NCBI RefSeq assembly: GCF_040566695.1
Contig: NZ_JBEXAE010000003.1
Span: forward strand, 494,601 to 558,600
DNA: 64,000 nt
Direction: 5' to 3'
Origin: Sediminicola arcticus
GTDB taxonomy: Bacteria > Bacteroidota > Bacteroidia > Flavobacteriales > Flavobacteriaceae
The translations under genes were made by a program, and so were the position numbers. How positions within the stretch are numbered: position 1 is the stretch's first letter; each line of letters begins with the position of its first letter. Below, in pieces: positions 26,338-35,595 of the stretch. Under the pieces are notes generated by a model. The model was not told the DNA's origin. It did no database searches and saw only the letters and a list, made by a program, of their open reading frames with translations.

Positions 26338-27064
26338 ATTTTTTTAATCTTTTAATTTCTTTATCAATTTCGGTTATAACTGTAATAGTTTTTTCCAACA
26401 TCATATATGAGTAATTCTGAAAGTTTTCGTTTTCAGCTGTAATATGGGATAATGTATTCAGGAATTCTGTGTCTCCTTTCAAGTCATTATAATTGTTCGG
26501 TATTTTATGGTCAATATCTTTTGTTGTAAAAAGCCTTTTATTCAGCATATTGTATGTGTTCGAGTAAACCTCACTTTTTAAATCTCTGATGTGTGAATTA
26601 ACTAAATACGTCTCATCATATAATTCAATAATTTGTTTTCTTAATGAATCGTTTTTTAGAGAGTGAAGACCTTTCGATTTAAGTGTTTCATATGCCATTT
26701 GTTGAGGAAAAAATACTTCATATCGATTAATGTTTCCAAAACTAAATTGAAGTGAATCATTAAAGGTTGAATTATTATCTTTTAATAAAGAAAGAATGTG
26801 TTGATTTCCTGTAATTATTATTGAGTCTCTCGAAATCAAATTATCTATCTTGATTTTATTATTAGCAATGTCGTTATAAAGACCGGATAATATTTCCAAT
26901 TCCAAGTTAGACTCTTTTCTGTTTTCATTCCAATTATTAATTGATAGCGCAATTAAAATTCCAATAACAACAAGGATTATTTCTCCAATTGCATAAAGTA
27001 AATACTTACTGAATTTGTTTTCAGTCAGCATTTTTTGTCTAATTTTTCTAAAGAATTTTATCAT
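26336..27064 (-). CDS. DUF6090 family membrane protein (array unit 12)
   Basis: 242 residues, MIKFFRKIRQKMLTENKFSK start, membrane helix about 20-40 (YLLYAIGEIILVVIGILIALS), then INNWNENRK and a helical domain, probably periplasmic. The first 52 residues are nearly the same as in 39356-40093, while the rest diverges strongly, including at DNA level. The stop TAA is shared with the outer AAC of site S4. Family function unknown; in flavobacteria it is common in multiple copies. Confidence 0.85.
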   Translation of the reverse strand: MIKFFRKIRQKMLTENKFSKYLLYAIGEIILVVIGILIALSINNWNENRKESNLELEILSGLYNDIANNKIKIDNLISRDSIIITGNQHILSLLKDNNSTFNDSLQFSFGNINRYEVFFPQQMAYETLKSKGLHSLKNDSLRKQIIELYDETYLVNSHIRDLKSEVYSNTYNMLNKRLFTTKDIDHKIPNNYNDLKGDTEFLNTLSHITAENENFQNYSYMMLEKTITVITEIDKEIKRLKK

Positions 27065-27085
27065 TGGTTAGCGGTTTCTGATAAT

Positions 27086-27303
27086 GAAGCACAACGCTTC
27101 AGCTATGAGTTGTGCGGAGGCAAGGAAACGTTTTTGTTTCTGTCTTCGCACGTAGCAAAAGCTTTTTGTTTTGATTTATATTTTTTCGCCAGAGCAATCC
27201 CGACGCTTCGGGAGAAAAGATTTTGCGGACATAGTAAATATACGCTTACTTTAGATTAAACACCAAACCCCCGCACTACTTATAGGTATTGTTAGCAACA
27301 GTT
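27086..27303 (-). repeat. Array site S5 (family C)
   Basis: Arms AGCTATGAGTTGTGCGG and CCGCACTACTTATAGG. Body shares long blocks with S6 and S11 (GTAGCAAAAGCTTTTTGTTT). Tag AGCAACA equals the tag at the other end of the unit (S6), 7/7. An inner hairpin CCCGACGCTTCGGG interrupts the body. Confidence 0.9.
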
Positions 27304-28030
27304 ATTTTAGCTTTTCAATAATCTTAATTATTTCATTTCCCTCTCCCATTTTCAATTCTTCTTCTCCTTCTTTACGTTCATATGGAATTCCACCTTTCAC
27401 ATATTTTAAGACGCCATTTTTATCTAAAAACAAATTCATCGGATACGCTTGAATTCCTAATTGGTCAGTAAAATCTTTAGCATTAATTAGATGTTCAAAG
27501 TCAAACGGATGCTTTTTTAGAAAATTCGTTACATCTTCTTTTTGTTCATAAGTAATTGCAATAAAGTTAAAGTCATCTTTGTACTTTTCTTTTATCTTAT
27601 TCAAGACTGGCATTTCGTCTATGCAAGGTGCACATCTTGTAAACCAAAAATTTAACATAGTTGGTTTACCTTTTAGTTTTTCTGAATTAAAGTTTTTATC
27701 CACTAAAGTATTTAAGTCAAATTTTAGGAATTCCTTGTTTTTATATTCAGACAATGGTCCAGAATTCATTAGATTTTCAGACTTTTTATCACTAATAGCA
27801 AAAGTTATTCTTGAAATTATAGAATCTTTTTTAGTTTCTGTGTCATTGATAGTAAAACTCCCATATAACTGTTTTTTCATCACGTCACTCATTTTAGCAA
27901 CTTGTTCAGTTAGCATTTTATTCGCTTCAGCTTCTGTAATTCGATTTTTTCCATCAGTAGTGTAGTAAGTTGTTTGAGAAAATGAATTGATAGAAATTAA
28001 GAGAAATAATGTTGTAATTAAATATTTCAT
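27302..28030 (-). CDS. TlpA-like thioredoxin-fold protein (array unit 11)
   Basis: 242 residues with a signal peptide (MKYLITTLFLLISINSFSQ), a linker region of about 100 residues and a TlpA/ResA-like thioredoxin domain with active site CAPC in NFWFTRCAPCIDEMP and the cis-Pro in IQAYPMNLF. Periplasmic thiol redox function likely. A second, related protein lies at 38447-39148 in the same array. Its stop overlaps site S5. Confidence 0.85.
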   Translation of the reverse strand: MKYLITTLFLLISINSFSQTTYYTTDGKNRITEAEANKMLTEQVAKMSDVMKKQLYGSFTINDTETKKDSIISRITFAISDKKSENLMNSGPLSEYKNKEFLKFDLNTLVDKNFNSEKLKGKPTMLNFWFTRCAPCIDEMPVLNKIKEKYKDDFNFIAITYEQKEDVTNFLKKHPFDFEHLINAKDFTDQLGIQAYPMNLFLDKNGVLKYVKGGIPYERKEGEEELKMGEGNEIIKIIEKLK

Positions 28031-28046
28031 ATTTTTTTGTTTTAAT

Positions 28047-28284
28047 TGTTGCTAACGTTTCAGCTATATGTAGTGCGGAGGCAAGGAAGCCTTTTGTTTC
28101 TGTCTTCGCACGTAGCAAAAGCTTTTTGTTTTGATTTATATTTTTTAGCCAGAACAAAATCGAAAAGATTTTGCGGACATAGTAAATATACGCTTACTTT
28201 CAATTAAACACTAAATTCCGCATTACTTATAGCGTTTTAGCTAAGCTGCGTTTCAATGCAGTTTAGGTTTTGTTGGCAATAGTT
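28047..28284 (-). repeat. Array site S6 (family C body plus nested minimal site)
   Basis: Starts like S5 and S11, but at 28233-28265 an extra 33 bases (containing CTGC-N8-GCAG) sit between the arm and the terminal GGTTTTGTT. Tag GGCAATA equals that at S7, 7/7. Confidence 0.88.
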
Positions 28285-28290
28285 GTTATA

Positions 28291-29751
28291 CTAGTTCTTA
28301 ATTAATTCTGTTAGCTTTTTCTGTGAATCTTTATATCCTAGTTCAATTGCTTTTTGGTAGCTTTTTATTGCGTCCTTTTTTAGGTCATTTGCCTTATATC
28401 CATCACCTAATGAATCCCAAAGATTACCATCGTTAGGGTATATTTGAACATTTATTTTAAATAACTCTAAAGCCCATTCCAAATTTTCATTAGATTTTAA
28501 TACTAGATTTCCAGTTGTATTTAAAGCCCCTGAATCTGTAAAATCATCAGCGTAATTTTCTTGAAGTAATATAACGAGCTCATTCGATTTATCTGTTGGA
28601 TGTTGTTTTATATAATTCATCATAAAGGAGTATATATTGTCTTTTATAGGTTCAGGGACATAGGTTTTGTCCAAAATCATTTTTTCAACAACACGAGCAA
28701 TGCCCTCTACTCTTGCGCTATTTGCGTTTGTAGCATATACTATGTACATATCCTCCTTAGGATACCATATTAACGAATGTGCAAAAGGTCCGTTAGAGCC
28801 ATTATGAGATATTCGTAATCTATCGTTTTCTATATTTTTAACCCCCCAGCCATAGCCATAACTATAAGTACTATTGGAAGACGAAACATAAGGCGTTGTT
28901 AATTTTTCGAATGATTCCGGTGTTAATATCTTATTCTTTTTCAATGCTTTATACCAAAGAAGCATGTCATTTTGAGTTGAATTAATACCGCCATTCCCTT
29001 TTAAGTGCCAATTGACAGCTCCAGCTTCTTGATAACGAGTAACCGTTGACTCCGTTTCTATTATATTTCTGTTGTAACCATGAGACAGCTGTTTTGCATC
29101 CCATTTAGGCAGGAGATACCCTGTTTGTAACATTCCTGCTGGTGTAAAAAGATGCTCGTTTAAGAAAGCTTCGTAGGATTGACCAGAAGCTAATTCAATG
29201 ATTCTTCCCAATATGCTATAGCCAGTATTAGAATAAGAATATTTTTCACCAGGCTCAGCTAATAATTTACTCGCGAAAATTTTCTCAAAAAAGTCCTTTT
29301 GCGAGATTTCTGAAAAATCTCTTCCAAGAGATTCTACAAAGCCTGCAGAGTGAGTTAACAATTGGTGTATTGTAATGCTTTGCTTGTCAATTGGTAGCTC
29401 AGTAAAATATTTACTTAATGAATCCGTAACATTTAGTTTGTTTTGTTCAACAAGTTTTAAAATTGCTGTACTTGTGAATTGTTTTGTGTTAGAACCAATG
29501 TCAAAAATAGTGTTTGGGTTATTAAGAGTTTTGTTGTCCTTGTTTGCCCACCCATAACCCTTGTTAATAATTAATTCTCCTTCTTGAATAACTAGAATTG
29601 CTCCTGAAAACCCATTGGTAGTTCCATTACTCAAATAATTGTCAATTTTAGTAAAAGTGTTTTTCGAATTTAAATCTTCTTGAGCATTTGAAGTTAATGT
29701 TCCAAGAATTATTAATGCAATTGTCGAGAAGATAAGACTTGTTTTTTTCAT
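28291..29751 (-). CDS. Serine hydrolase (beta-lactamase fold) with C-terminal TPR (array unit 10)
   Basis: 486 residues from the ATG at 29751 (MKKTSLIFSTIALIILGT), which gives a signal peptide; an ATG at 29790 would hide it. Class C beta-lactamase/D-Ala-D-Ala carboxypeptidase fold: SxxK in GSNTKQFTSTAI, YSNTGYSILG (YxN) and a C-terminal HNGSNGPFAHS in place of KTG. A TPR-like pair at the end (NLWDSLGDGYKANDLKKDAIKSYQKAIELGYK). Likely periplasmic peptidase or esterase rather than a true beta-lactamase. Confidence 0.85.
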   Translation of the reverse strand: MKKTSLIFSTIALIILGTLTSNAQEDLNSKNTFTKIDNYLSNGTTNGFSGAILVIQEGELIINKGYGWANKDNKTLNNPNTIFDIGSNTKQFTSTAILKLVEQNKLNVTDSLSKYFTELPIDKQSITIHQLLTHSAGFVESLGRDFSEISQKDFFEKIFASKLLAEPGEKYSYSNTGYSILGRIIELASGQSYEAFLNEHLFTPAGMLQTGYLLPKWDAKQLSHGYNRNIIETESTVTRYQEAGAVNWHLKGNGGINSTQNDMLLWYKALKKNKILTPESFEKLTTPYVSSSNSTYSYGYGWGVKNIENDRLRISHNGSNGPFAHSLIWYPKEDMYIVYATNANSARVEGIARVVEKMILDKTYVPEPIKDNIYSFMMNYIKQHPTDKSNELVILLQENYADDFTDSGALNTTGNLVLKSNENLEWALELFKINVQIYPNDGNLWDSLGDGYKANDLKKDAIKSYQKAIELGYKDSQKKLTELIKN

Positions 29752-29814
29752 TATGATTTCTAATTTCTTAGTAAGGCGTGAAGAATTCAAAATAGGTTAC
29801 ACAATTTTCATAAT

Positions 29815-29953
29815 TATTGCCAACGCCTAGGCTATGATTTCGTTGTGGGAAACGTCGTAGACTTTTCCACTTATGAAATCAGGCCGTTTGATGGTTTCTA
29901 TTTCAGTTATTGGCATAATGCACAATGAATTATAGCCATTGTTGTATGCCGTT
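29815..29953 (-). repeat. Array site S7 (family A)
   Basis: Nearly the same as S3 and S10. Arms AGGCTATGATTTCGTTGTG and CACAATGAATTATAGCC. Tag GTATGCC against GTGTGCC at S8, 6/7. Confidence 0.9.
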
Positions 29954-29964
29954 TTAATTTAATT

Positions 29965-30651
29965 TCACTCATTACTAGGTCTTATCCCAAAAATTAGCAA
30001 ATAACCAATCATCCAAAATTCTCCAATGGTTGCGGGTAGAATAAGAAATCTATTGAAACTAATATCAATTCCTGTGTAGCGGATAACGGTGGTAATTAGA
30101 TAGCCTATACCCCCTAAAATAATAACTCTCCCTAACCAGACAGGCATTCTTTTAGATTTGATGACTATGTATCCCATTGGAAACAGCCAAAGCCCAAAGA
30201 ATAGACCACCAATACCCCAAGCATTTGATATTATATTTTGAAAAACCTGAATTAGTACAACTTTGTCTTTCATAGCACTTATATCAGAATTTGCAATACC
30301 TATTGCGGAGGCCATTGAAATTGCACTTATCATAATGACTAAAGCATTCACCATTCCCCATATACCTAGAGTCCAAGCCTCCCATTCATAATTATCTTTA
30401 AATAATTTGAAAAACCAAACTGCGGTAAGTGCCTGAGATATTACGATAGCAAACTCTAACAGCAACCTAATTCTTGCAGTAGATTCTAATTCTATCAAAT
30501 TCGTTAGCGTTTGTTCAGGATTACCAGACACAAATATTTGAGAATGAAAGACCATAAACCCTAAAATTCCTGAAATGGCCATCATTAAATACCACACGCC
30601 AGTTGTTCTTGCAGTTTTAATCAATTGCTTTTGTTTTTTATTTACACTCAT
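29965..30651 (-). CDS. DUF4386 family membrane protein (array unit 9)
   Basis: 228 residues with six hydrophobic segments; the pattern TTGVWYLMMAISGILGFMV and VWFFKLFKDNYEWEAW fits the DUF4386 family of integral membrane proteins. Function unknown. The upstream DUF6326-like gene is 72 bases away with no site between, so both belong to one unit. Confidence 0.75.
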   Translation of the reverse strand: MSVNKKQKQLIKTARTTGVWYLMMAISGILGFMVFHSQIFVSGNPEQTLTNLIELESTARIRLLLEFAIVISQALTAVWFFKLFKDNYEWEAWTLGIWGMVNALVIMISAISMASAIGIANSDISAMKDKVVLIQVFQNIISNAWGIGGLFFGLWLFPMGYIVIKSKRMPVWLGRVIILGGIGYLITTVIRYTGIDISFNRFLILPATIGEFWMIGYLLIFGIRPSNE

Positions 30652-30723
30652 AGATTATTTGCGTTTGTTAAAAAATGAATTTAAAAATTTAGTTATTATT
30701 ATAACTTCCTGTTACATGTAACA

Positions 30724-31164
30724 CTATTCCACTTTAGGCCAATTCCATGCTTGATAAATAATCATTGCAAAAACAAAAACTTCTATAAGATTGAATAAAA
30801 TATAAAATGTGTGCCATTGACTACCTAAAGTAGAAACGATAATTAAAATAGACATGCTTGCATATAAGGCTGCAATAGAAATATTCAACCATTTATTAAT
30901 TTGTGTTTTCAGAAAAACGGACAAAAAGATCATTAACGAAGGAATAATTAAAATCACAGAAAAAATAACCAAAATCTCAGGAGATGTTGGTCCCATTGGT
31001 GTTTGAAGATCAATCATTTTCTCTAACTTTTTAGGTGTCATCAGCTGAAAAAAGTCAGCATATATATACAAAAACATTAATGCAGTCCAGAGTGCTGCTA
31101 GTTTAATTTTGATGTTAACATTGTAATTGGTCAATGATTTGGAAGAGGTCCTTTTTACACTCAT
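30724..31164 (-). CDS. DUF6326-like small membrane protein (array unit 9)
   Basis: 146 residues, four membrane helices (LWTALMFLYIYADFFQL; ILVIFSVILIIPSLMIFLSVF; ISIAALYASMSILIIV; FYILFNLIEVFVFAMIIYQ). I believe it fits DUF6326, without certainty. Short N-terminal MSVK is shared with the DUF4386 protein next to it. No catalytic motif seen. Confidence 0.65.
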   Translation of the reverse strand: MSVKRTSSKSLTNYNVNIKIKLAALWTALMFLYIYADFFQLMTPKKLEKMIDLQTPMGPTSPEILVIFSVILIIPSLMIFLSVFLKTQINKWLNISIAALYASMSILIIVSTLGSQWHTFYILFNLIEVFVFAMIIYQAWNWPKVE

Positions 31165-31237
31165 ATTTGTTTACTTTTAGTAATTCATACTAAAATTTGA
31201 CGATGTAACAGGGTAATTGTTACAGTTTTGCCCTAAT

Positions 31238-31377
31238 GGCACACAAGTGTTACTATATGAAAAGTAGGCGATTATGAAGCACTAAACTTTTAGTTAAGCA
31301 CAAAGTTTGATACGAGCCAAAAGCCTTGATTTTATACCTGTTTCGCCTATTTTTTATATACATTGTTGGCGATAGTT
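31238..31377 (-). repeat. Array site S8 (family D, short)
   Basis: Arms CTATATGAAAAGTAGGCG and CGCCTATTTTTTATATAC pair well. The AAC of the neighbouring unit is AAG here. Tag GGCGATA against GGCGGTA at S9, 6/7. Confidence 0.85.
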
Positions 31378-31383
31378 TTTTTA

Positions 31384-32088
31384 TTAAAAGGGGTTGGTTG
31401 CCCAAATGTTTAGTTCTTGTACAAACCCTTTATCCCGCATTTGAACAACAGACACAATGGAATGAGCTATTTCTTCAGGACCTAATTTGTTAGGCATCTC
31501 TTCTCGTTCCTCTCTTTTTGGGTCGGCAAAAGCTGTAGCTACTTCACTTGGGTTAACCAAAGAAACTCGTATGTTGAATTTACGTAATTCAGCTTGCCAA
31601 GATTGTGTCATTCCTCTTAAGGCAAATTTTGAAGCAGCATAAATACTTCCTCCCGCAAACCCCTTTTGACTTGCGCTAGAACCGATATTTATAATGTTGC
31701 CATAATTTTGTTTTTTAAATGTTTTTACAATTTCTTGTGTAAGTAGAGCAAGTCCAAAAACATTAGTCGTAAATATGCTTTGCAAATCTTCTACGTTTAT
31801 TTCACCCAATTTTGAAAAAACGCCTATTCCTGCATTATTTACTAAGACATCAATTTTTCCACCCAAAAGCGATATGGCTTTTTCAGCCATTTCATTAATC
31901 GTATTTAAATTGCTTATATCAAATAATAAAGGAATGGCCCCAATTTCAGTAGCAACTTGATTTAATTTAATTTCGTCTCGCCCTGTGATCACAACTTTAG
32001 CTCCCCTTTGGATAAATTGCTTTGCTGTTTCTTTGCCAATTCCTGAACTTCCTCCAGTAATTAAAATTCTTGAATTATTTAGTTCCAT
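31384..32088 (-). CDS. Short-chain dehydrogenase/reductase (array unit 8)
   Basis: Classical SDR of 234 residues: NADP-binding TGGSSGIG at about 11-18, VLVNNAGIGVF, catalytic Ser in IGSSASQKG and YAASKFAL with Tyr/Lys. Cytoplasmic oxidoreductase of unknown substrate. First in a run of three oxidoreductase genes on the same strand as seen from the site, and last to be transcribed. Confidence 0.9.
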   Translation of the reverse strand: MELNNSRILITGGSSGIGKETAKQFIQRGAKVVITGRDEIKLNQVATEIGAIPLLFDISNLNTINEMAEKAISLLGGKIDVLVNNAGIGVFSKLGEINVEDLQSIFTTNVFGLALLTQEIVKTFKKQNYGNIINIGSSASQKGFAGGSIYAASKFALRGMTQSWQAELRKFNIRVSLVNPSEVATAFADPKREEREEMPNKLGPEEIAHSIVSVVQMRDKGFVQELNIWATNPF

Positions 32089-32125
32089 TTCTCGTTTTAC
32101 CTTTTTGAATTATTCCTAATGTTAG

Positions 32126-33127
32126 TTATTTCATCTTAATTGTTATTTTTCCTTTTACACGACCAGATTTTTGGTACTGCAAAGCTTCTATTGATTCTGA
32201 AAATAGAAATTTCTTATCTATTACAGGTCTAATCAGCTTGGCTTCTGCAAGTTTTGTTATATCAGCCAGTTGCTTTCCATTTGGCTGCATAAGAATCAAC
32301 TTGTAATAGGCTGATTTATCCTTGATTCTCTTTGTGATTTTTCTTCTTTTTAACGATAATATGAAACGAATGATTCCATTAAGTTTTAGTTCTTTTGCAG
32401 TTTCTTTATCAACTTCTCCGTTAAGACTAACCACTTTTCCTCCTTTCTTTATTACGTCAAATGCTTCTAGCGTATAATTTCCACCGAGCGTGTCGTATAC
32501 AATATCAATATCCTTTACAATATCGAGATAGTTTTCCGTTTTATAATCTATAACTCGATCTGCCCCCAGTTCTTTAACCCAAGAAACATTTTTAGTACTT
32601 GTAGTCGTATAGACATATGCTCCTTTACTTTTAGCATATTGAATAGCAAAAGTTCCTATGCCTCCAGATCCCGCATGGATCAATATTTTGTCACCAAATT
32701 TTAAATTTGCTTTATCAAAAGATTGTATTGTCGTTAGGCCAACTAAAGGCAAGCTAGATGCTTCATTGAAATCTAAGTTGGCAGGCTTGAGGCTAACTAC
32801 ATTAGCAACAACTGCAATGAATTCCGCAAATGTTCCTGGAGAATCAGAGGGCACTCTGGAGTACACTTCATCTCCAACTTCTAAATGATTTACCTTAATG
32901 CCTTTCTCAATTACAACTCCAGAAACATCAAAGCCAATGGGAGCTGGAAAAGTCAGTTTACTTAACTGCTTCATTGCTCCCTCAATAATTTTGTAATCAA
33001 TGGGATTTATACCCGCAGCATAAACTTCAATTAATACTTGATCATCTGAAATAGTGGGTTTTTCTATTTCGTTAAAATTTAAATTACGTTCAATATTTCC
33101 GTATCCTTTTATTTGTAATGCTTTCAT
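32126..33127 (-). CDS. Zn-independent NADPH:quinone-type oxidoreductase (array unit 8)
   Basis: Medium-chain dehydrogenase/reductase of 333 residues, quinone-oxidoreductase class: N-terminal GroES-like domain (AGINPIDYKIIEG), cofactor-binding HAGSGGIGTFAIQYAKSKGAYV and the VIDYKTENY segment. No structural-zinc Cys cluster. It is a paralogue of the next gene upstream (33164-34147), with the same N-terminal layout, which suggests tandem duplication. Confidence 0.88.
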   Translation of the reverse strand: MKALQIKGYGNIERNLNFNEIEKPTISDDQVLIEVYAAGINPIDYKIIEGAMKQLSKLTFPAPIGFDVSGVVIEKGIKVNHLEVGDEVYSRVPSDSPGTFAEFIAVVANVVSLKPANLDFNEASSLPLVGLTTIQSFDKANLKFGDKILIHAGSGGIGTFAIQYAKSKGAYVYTTTSTKNVSWVKELGADRVIDYKTENYLDIVKDIDIVYDTLGGNYTLEAFDVIKKGGKVVSLNGEVDKETAKELKLNGIIRFILSLKRRKITKRIKDKSAYYKLILMQPNGKQLADITKLAEAKLIRPVIDKKFLFSESIEALQYQKSGRVKGKITIKMK

Positions 33128-33163
33128 TTTATGTTCTTAATTTCATTTAATGTTGTAAGTAGT

Positions 33164-34147
33164 TTATTTAATCTTTACCACAATTTTTCCTTTTGCTCTT
33201 CCTGATGCAAGGTGTATGAATGCTTCGATGCTCTCGGAAAATGGATACACTTTGTCAATGATTGGTTTGATCTTTTCATCTTCAATCATTGATTTAATTT
33301 CATTTAAATGTGCGCCATTGGGGTGCATGAAAATGAATTTGTATTCAGCGTCTTTTTCACTACTTGCTTTCGCCAATTCCTCTGGTAATTTATAATCGGC
33401 CATACCGAACATTTTAGCACTTGCTTCATCTAAAGGTCCTACAATGCTAACTACTATTCCGCCTTGTTTAACAACCTCAAAAGATTCGAGAGAATAGTTT
33501 TGACCAAGTGTATCAAAAACGATATCTACATCTTTAGCTATGCTTTTGTAATCTTCCGTTTTGTAATCAATTACTCTATCTGCACCTAGGGCTTTTACCC
33601 ATTCTACATTGCTTGTGCTGGTGGTAGTATAAACATAAGCTCCTTTTGCTTTGGCATACTGAATGGCGAAACTTCCGACACCGCCAGAACCAGCATGTAT
33701 AAGCACTTTATCGTTCTCTTTTATACCTGCGTATTCCAAGGATTGTAAGGCAGTAAGTCCTGCTAATGGTAAACTTGCCGCTTCTTCGAAAGAAATGTTG
33801 CCAGGTTTTTTTGAAACTGCAATACTAGTTACAGCAACGAATTCAGCCAACGTGCCCATTTGTTCTTGAGGAACTCTTGAATACACTAAGTCTCCAATTT
33901 CAAAATTGCTTACTTCGCTTCCTTTTTCGATTACAACGCCACTTACGTCATAAGCAGAAGTGCTTGGCAATGGGATTGGAAGCATCCCTTGTAGATTTCC
34001 AAGGATAATACTCTTGTCTATAGGGTTAATGGCAGCAGCCTTAACTTCAATAAGTAAATCATTTGCTTGAACTGTCGGTTTGCTAACTTCATTAAAGGCT
34101 AAACTGTCTTTAATTTCACCGTATTTTATTATTTGTAATGCTTTCAT
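33164..34147 (-). CDS. Zn-independent NADPH:quinone-type oxidoreductase, paralogue (array unit 8)
   Basis: 327 residues, same fold as the previous entry (AAINPIDKSIILG, HAGSGGVGSFAIQYAKAKGAYV, VIDYKTEDY). Starts 36 bases upstream of its paralogue and 83 bases downstream of the Crp-type regulator gene. Probably acts on quinones or reactive enones and could be induced by the neighbouring regulator. Confidence 0.88.
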   Translation of the reverse strand: MKALQIIKYGEIKDSLAFNEVSKPTVQANDLLIEVKAAAINPIDKSIILGNLQGMLPIPLPSTSAYDVSGVVIEKGSEVSNFEIGDLVYSRVPQEQMGTLAEFVAVTSIAVSKKPGNISFEEAASLPLAGLTALQSLEYAGIKENDKVLIHAGSGGVGSFAIQYAKAKGAYVYTTTSTSNVEWVKALGADRVIDYKTEDYKSIAKDVDIVFDTLGQNYSLESFEVVKQGGIVVSIVGPLDEASAKMFGMADYKLPEELAKASSEKDAEYKFIFMHPNGAHLNEIKSMIEDEKIKPIIDKVYPFSESIEAFIHLASGRAKGKIVVKIK

Positions 34148-34230
34148 ATCTGTATCGATTTCTTTGATTATTAATTTGAAACAAATGTAGCGGGAGCATT
34201 CCTAGGAAAAATTACCCTATGGTAAGAAAG

Positions 34231-34806
34231 CTATTTTTTTGCTTTTTCAACTCTTATACGACTCAAGCTTTGTTGCGTTATACCTAGAAAAGATGCGATA
34301 TGAAAATTTCGAGTATGCCGCTCTATGTCGGGATATTGCTTTAAAAATAAATCATACCTATCCGGAGCACTTAATTGTAGTTGATTCAAGATGCGCTTAT
34401 TCAAACTAACAAGGTGACGCTCTAAATTATGTCTTTGGTAAGATTCTAATTCTGGGAAACGTGAATGAATTCCGTCCAGTTCTTTGGTATTGAATTCAAT
34501 AACTTTCGATTGGGTCAAACATTCTACGGTAAGCGTTGCAAGCTCATCACTATGAATAGCGATGTAATCGCTGATCCACCAGTTTTTAATTGCAAATTGC
34601 AAGGTGTGTTCTCTCCCGGTTTCATCTATACAGTAAGATCTTAAACAACCTTCTGTAACAAAGAATGTTTTTTTCACAACTTGTCCTTGGCGGATTAAGA
34701 CTTCTCCTTTAGGAAGTGCTTTTTCTTTCGAAATGGAAAAAAGATATTCTTCCGCTTCTGAGCTTAGATGTATGCTGCTTTGTATTTTATTGATTAAATC
34801 TTTCAA
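34231..34806 (-). CDS. Crp/Fnr family transcriptional regulator (array unit 8)
   Basis: 191 residues: cyclic-nucleotide-like beta-roll domain (LPKGEVLIRQGQVVKKTFFVTEGCLRSYC) and a C-terminal helix-turn-helix (FLGITQQSLSRIRVEK). No Cys cluster of FNR. First gene of the four-gene unit starting at S9; likely regulates the three oxidoreductases, by position only. Confidence 0.88.
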   Translation of the reverse strand: MKDLINKIQSSIHLSSEAEEYLFSISKEKALPKGEVLIRQGQVVKKTFFVTEGCLRSYCIDETGREHTLQFAIKNWWISDYIAIHSDELATLTVECLTQSKVIEFNTKELDGIHSRFPELESYQRHNLERHLVSLNKRILNQLQLSAPDRYDLFLKQYPDIERHTRNFHIASFLGITQQSLSRIRVEKAKK

Positions 34807-34829
34807 TTTTTAATACTATTGGTTCTAAT

Positions 34830-34972
34830 TACCGCCAACGTTGATGTATAAGAATAGTTGCGGGTTTGTATGCGAGGATTTTCCAAAGGAAAATCAGACG
34901 TTACAAACACGCAACGACCTTTGATTAAGCACTAAACCGCAATTATTTTTATACGGTGTTGGCACATGGTTT
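34830..34972 (-). repeat. Array site S9 (family E)
   Basis: Arms TGTATAAGAATAGTTGCGG and CCGCAATTATTTTTATACG; inner hairpin GATTTTCC-AAAG-GAAAATC. Almost the same as S15. Tag GGCACAT against GGCACAA at S10, 6/7. Confidence 0.9.
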
Positions 34973-34975
34973 TTT

Positions 34976-35428
34976 TTATTCAGGAACTTTATGGTAAAAA
35001 TTAATTAATGATTTTCCGTTTTCATCTATTCTCCAAATCTTTCTGGCAACTCTGGATTCAATTCTCATATTTCCTCCGTTAAAATTCCGGCTCTTAAAAA
35101 TTATGTCGATTAATTCCATTTTTGAAATTTCAGACCATTCTTTATCCATCCAGCCATGATTCCCACGTTTTACTTTTATTTTTTCATTATCAACTCGAAC
35201 AGCAGTGAAGGCTCCTGAATCTCCTAAAGCCCAAGGTTTTTCAGTTGGATGAAGATTATGAAATGCGTCGTAAAAACTCAAAATAATTTTGTTTCCCATT
35301 GTTGAAACAAAAGATTTAATTTCATCTTTAGTTGTTTTTTCATTCAACGTAATTTCCTTGTTAATTTTTGGACCAAATTCAATTCCTTTCATTTTATCAA
35401 GAAATATCTTTATAAAATTCCTTATCAT
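34976..35428 (-). CDS. Hypothetical protein, 150 aa (array unit 7)
   Basis: No family recognised. Soluble, basic, about 150 residues (KGIEFGPKINKEITLNEKTT), with an N-terminal amphipathic stretch; an internal ATG at residue 13 is an alternative start. Contains WALGDSGAFTAVRVDNEK in the middle. Stands alone between S9 and S10. Confidence 0.6.
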   Translation of the reverse strand: MIRNFIKIFLDKMKGIEFGPKINKEITLNEKTTKDEIKSFVSTMGNKIILSFYDAFHNLHPTEKPWALGDSGAFTAVRVDNEKIKVKRGNHGWMDKEWSEISKMELIDIIFKSRNFNGGNMRIESRVARKIWRIDENGKSLINFYHKVPE

Positions 35429-35455
35429 TTGTTTTTTATCGATTCAGTTTTAACT

Positions 35456-35595
35456 TTGTGCCAACGTCTAGGCTATGATTTCGTTGTGGGAAACGTCGTA
35501 GACTTTTCCCACAACGAAATCAGGCCGTTTGATGGTTTCTATTTTAGTTTTTTGCATGATGCCACAATGAATTATTGCCATTGTTACAAAACGTT
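35456..35595 (-). repeat. Array site S10 (family A)
   Basis: Arms AGGCTATGATTTCG and CAATGAATTATTGCC; inner near-perfect hairpin GATTTCGTTGTGGGAAA with TTTCCCACAACGAAATC. Tag ACAAAAC equals that at S11, 7/7. Confidence 0.9.

Noticed and set aside
28291..29751. True antibiotic beta-lactamase
   Set aside because: It has the class C fold but a TPR tail and no KTG; the subfamily is mostly peptidases or esterases.
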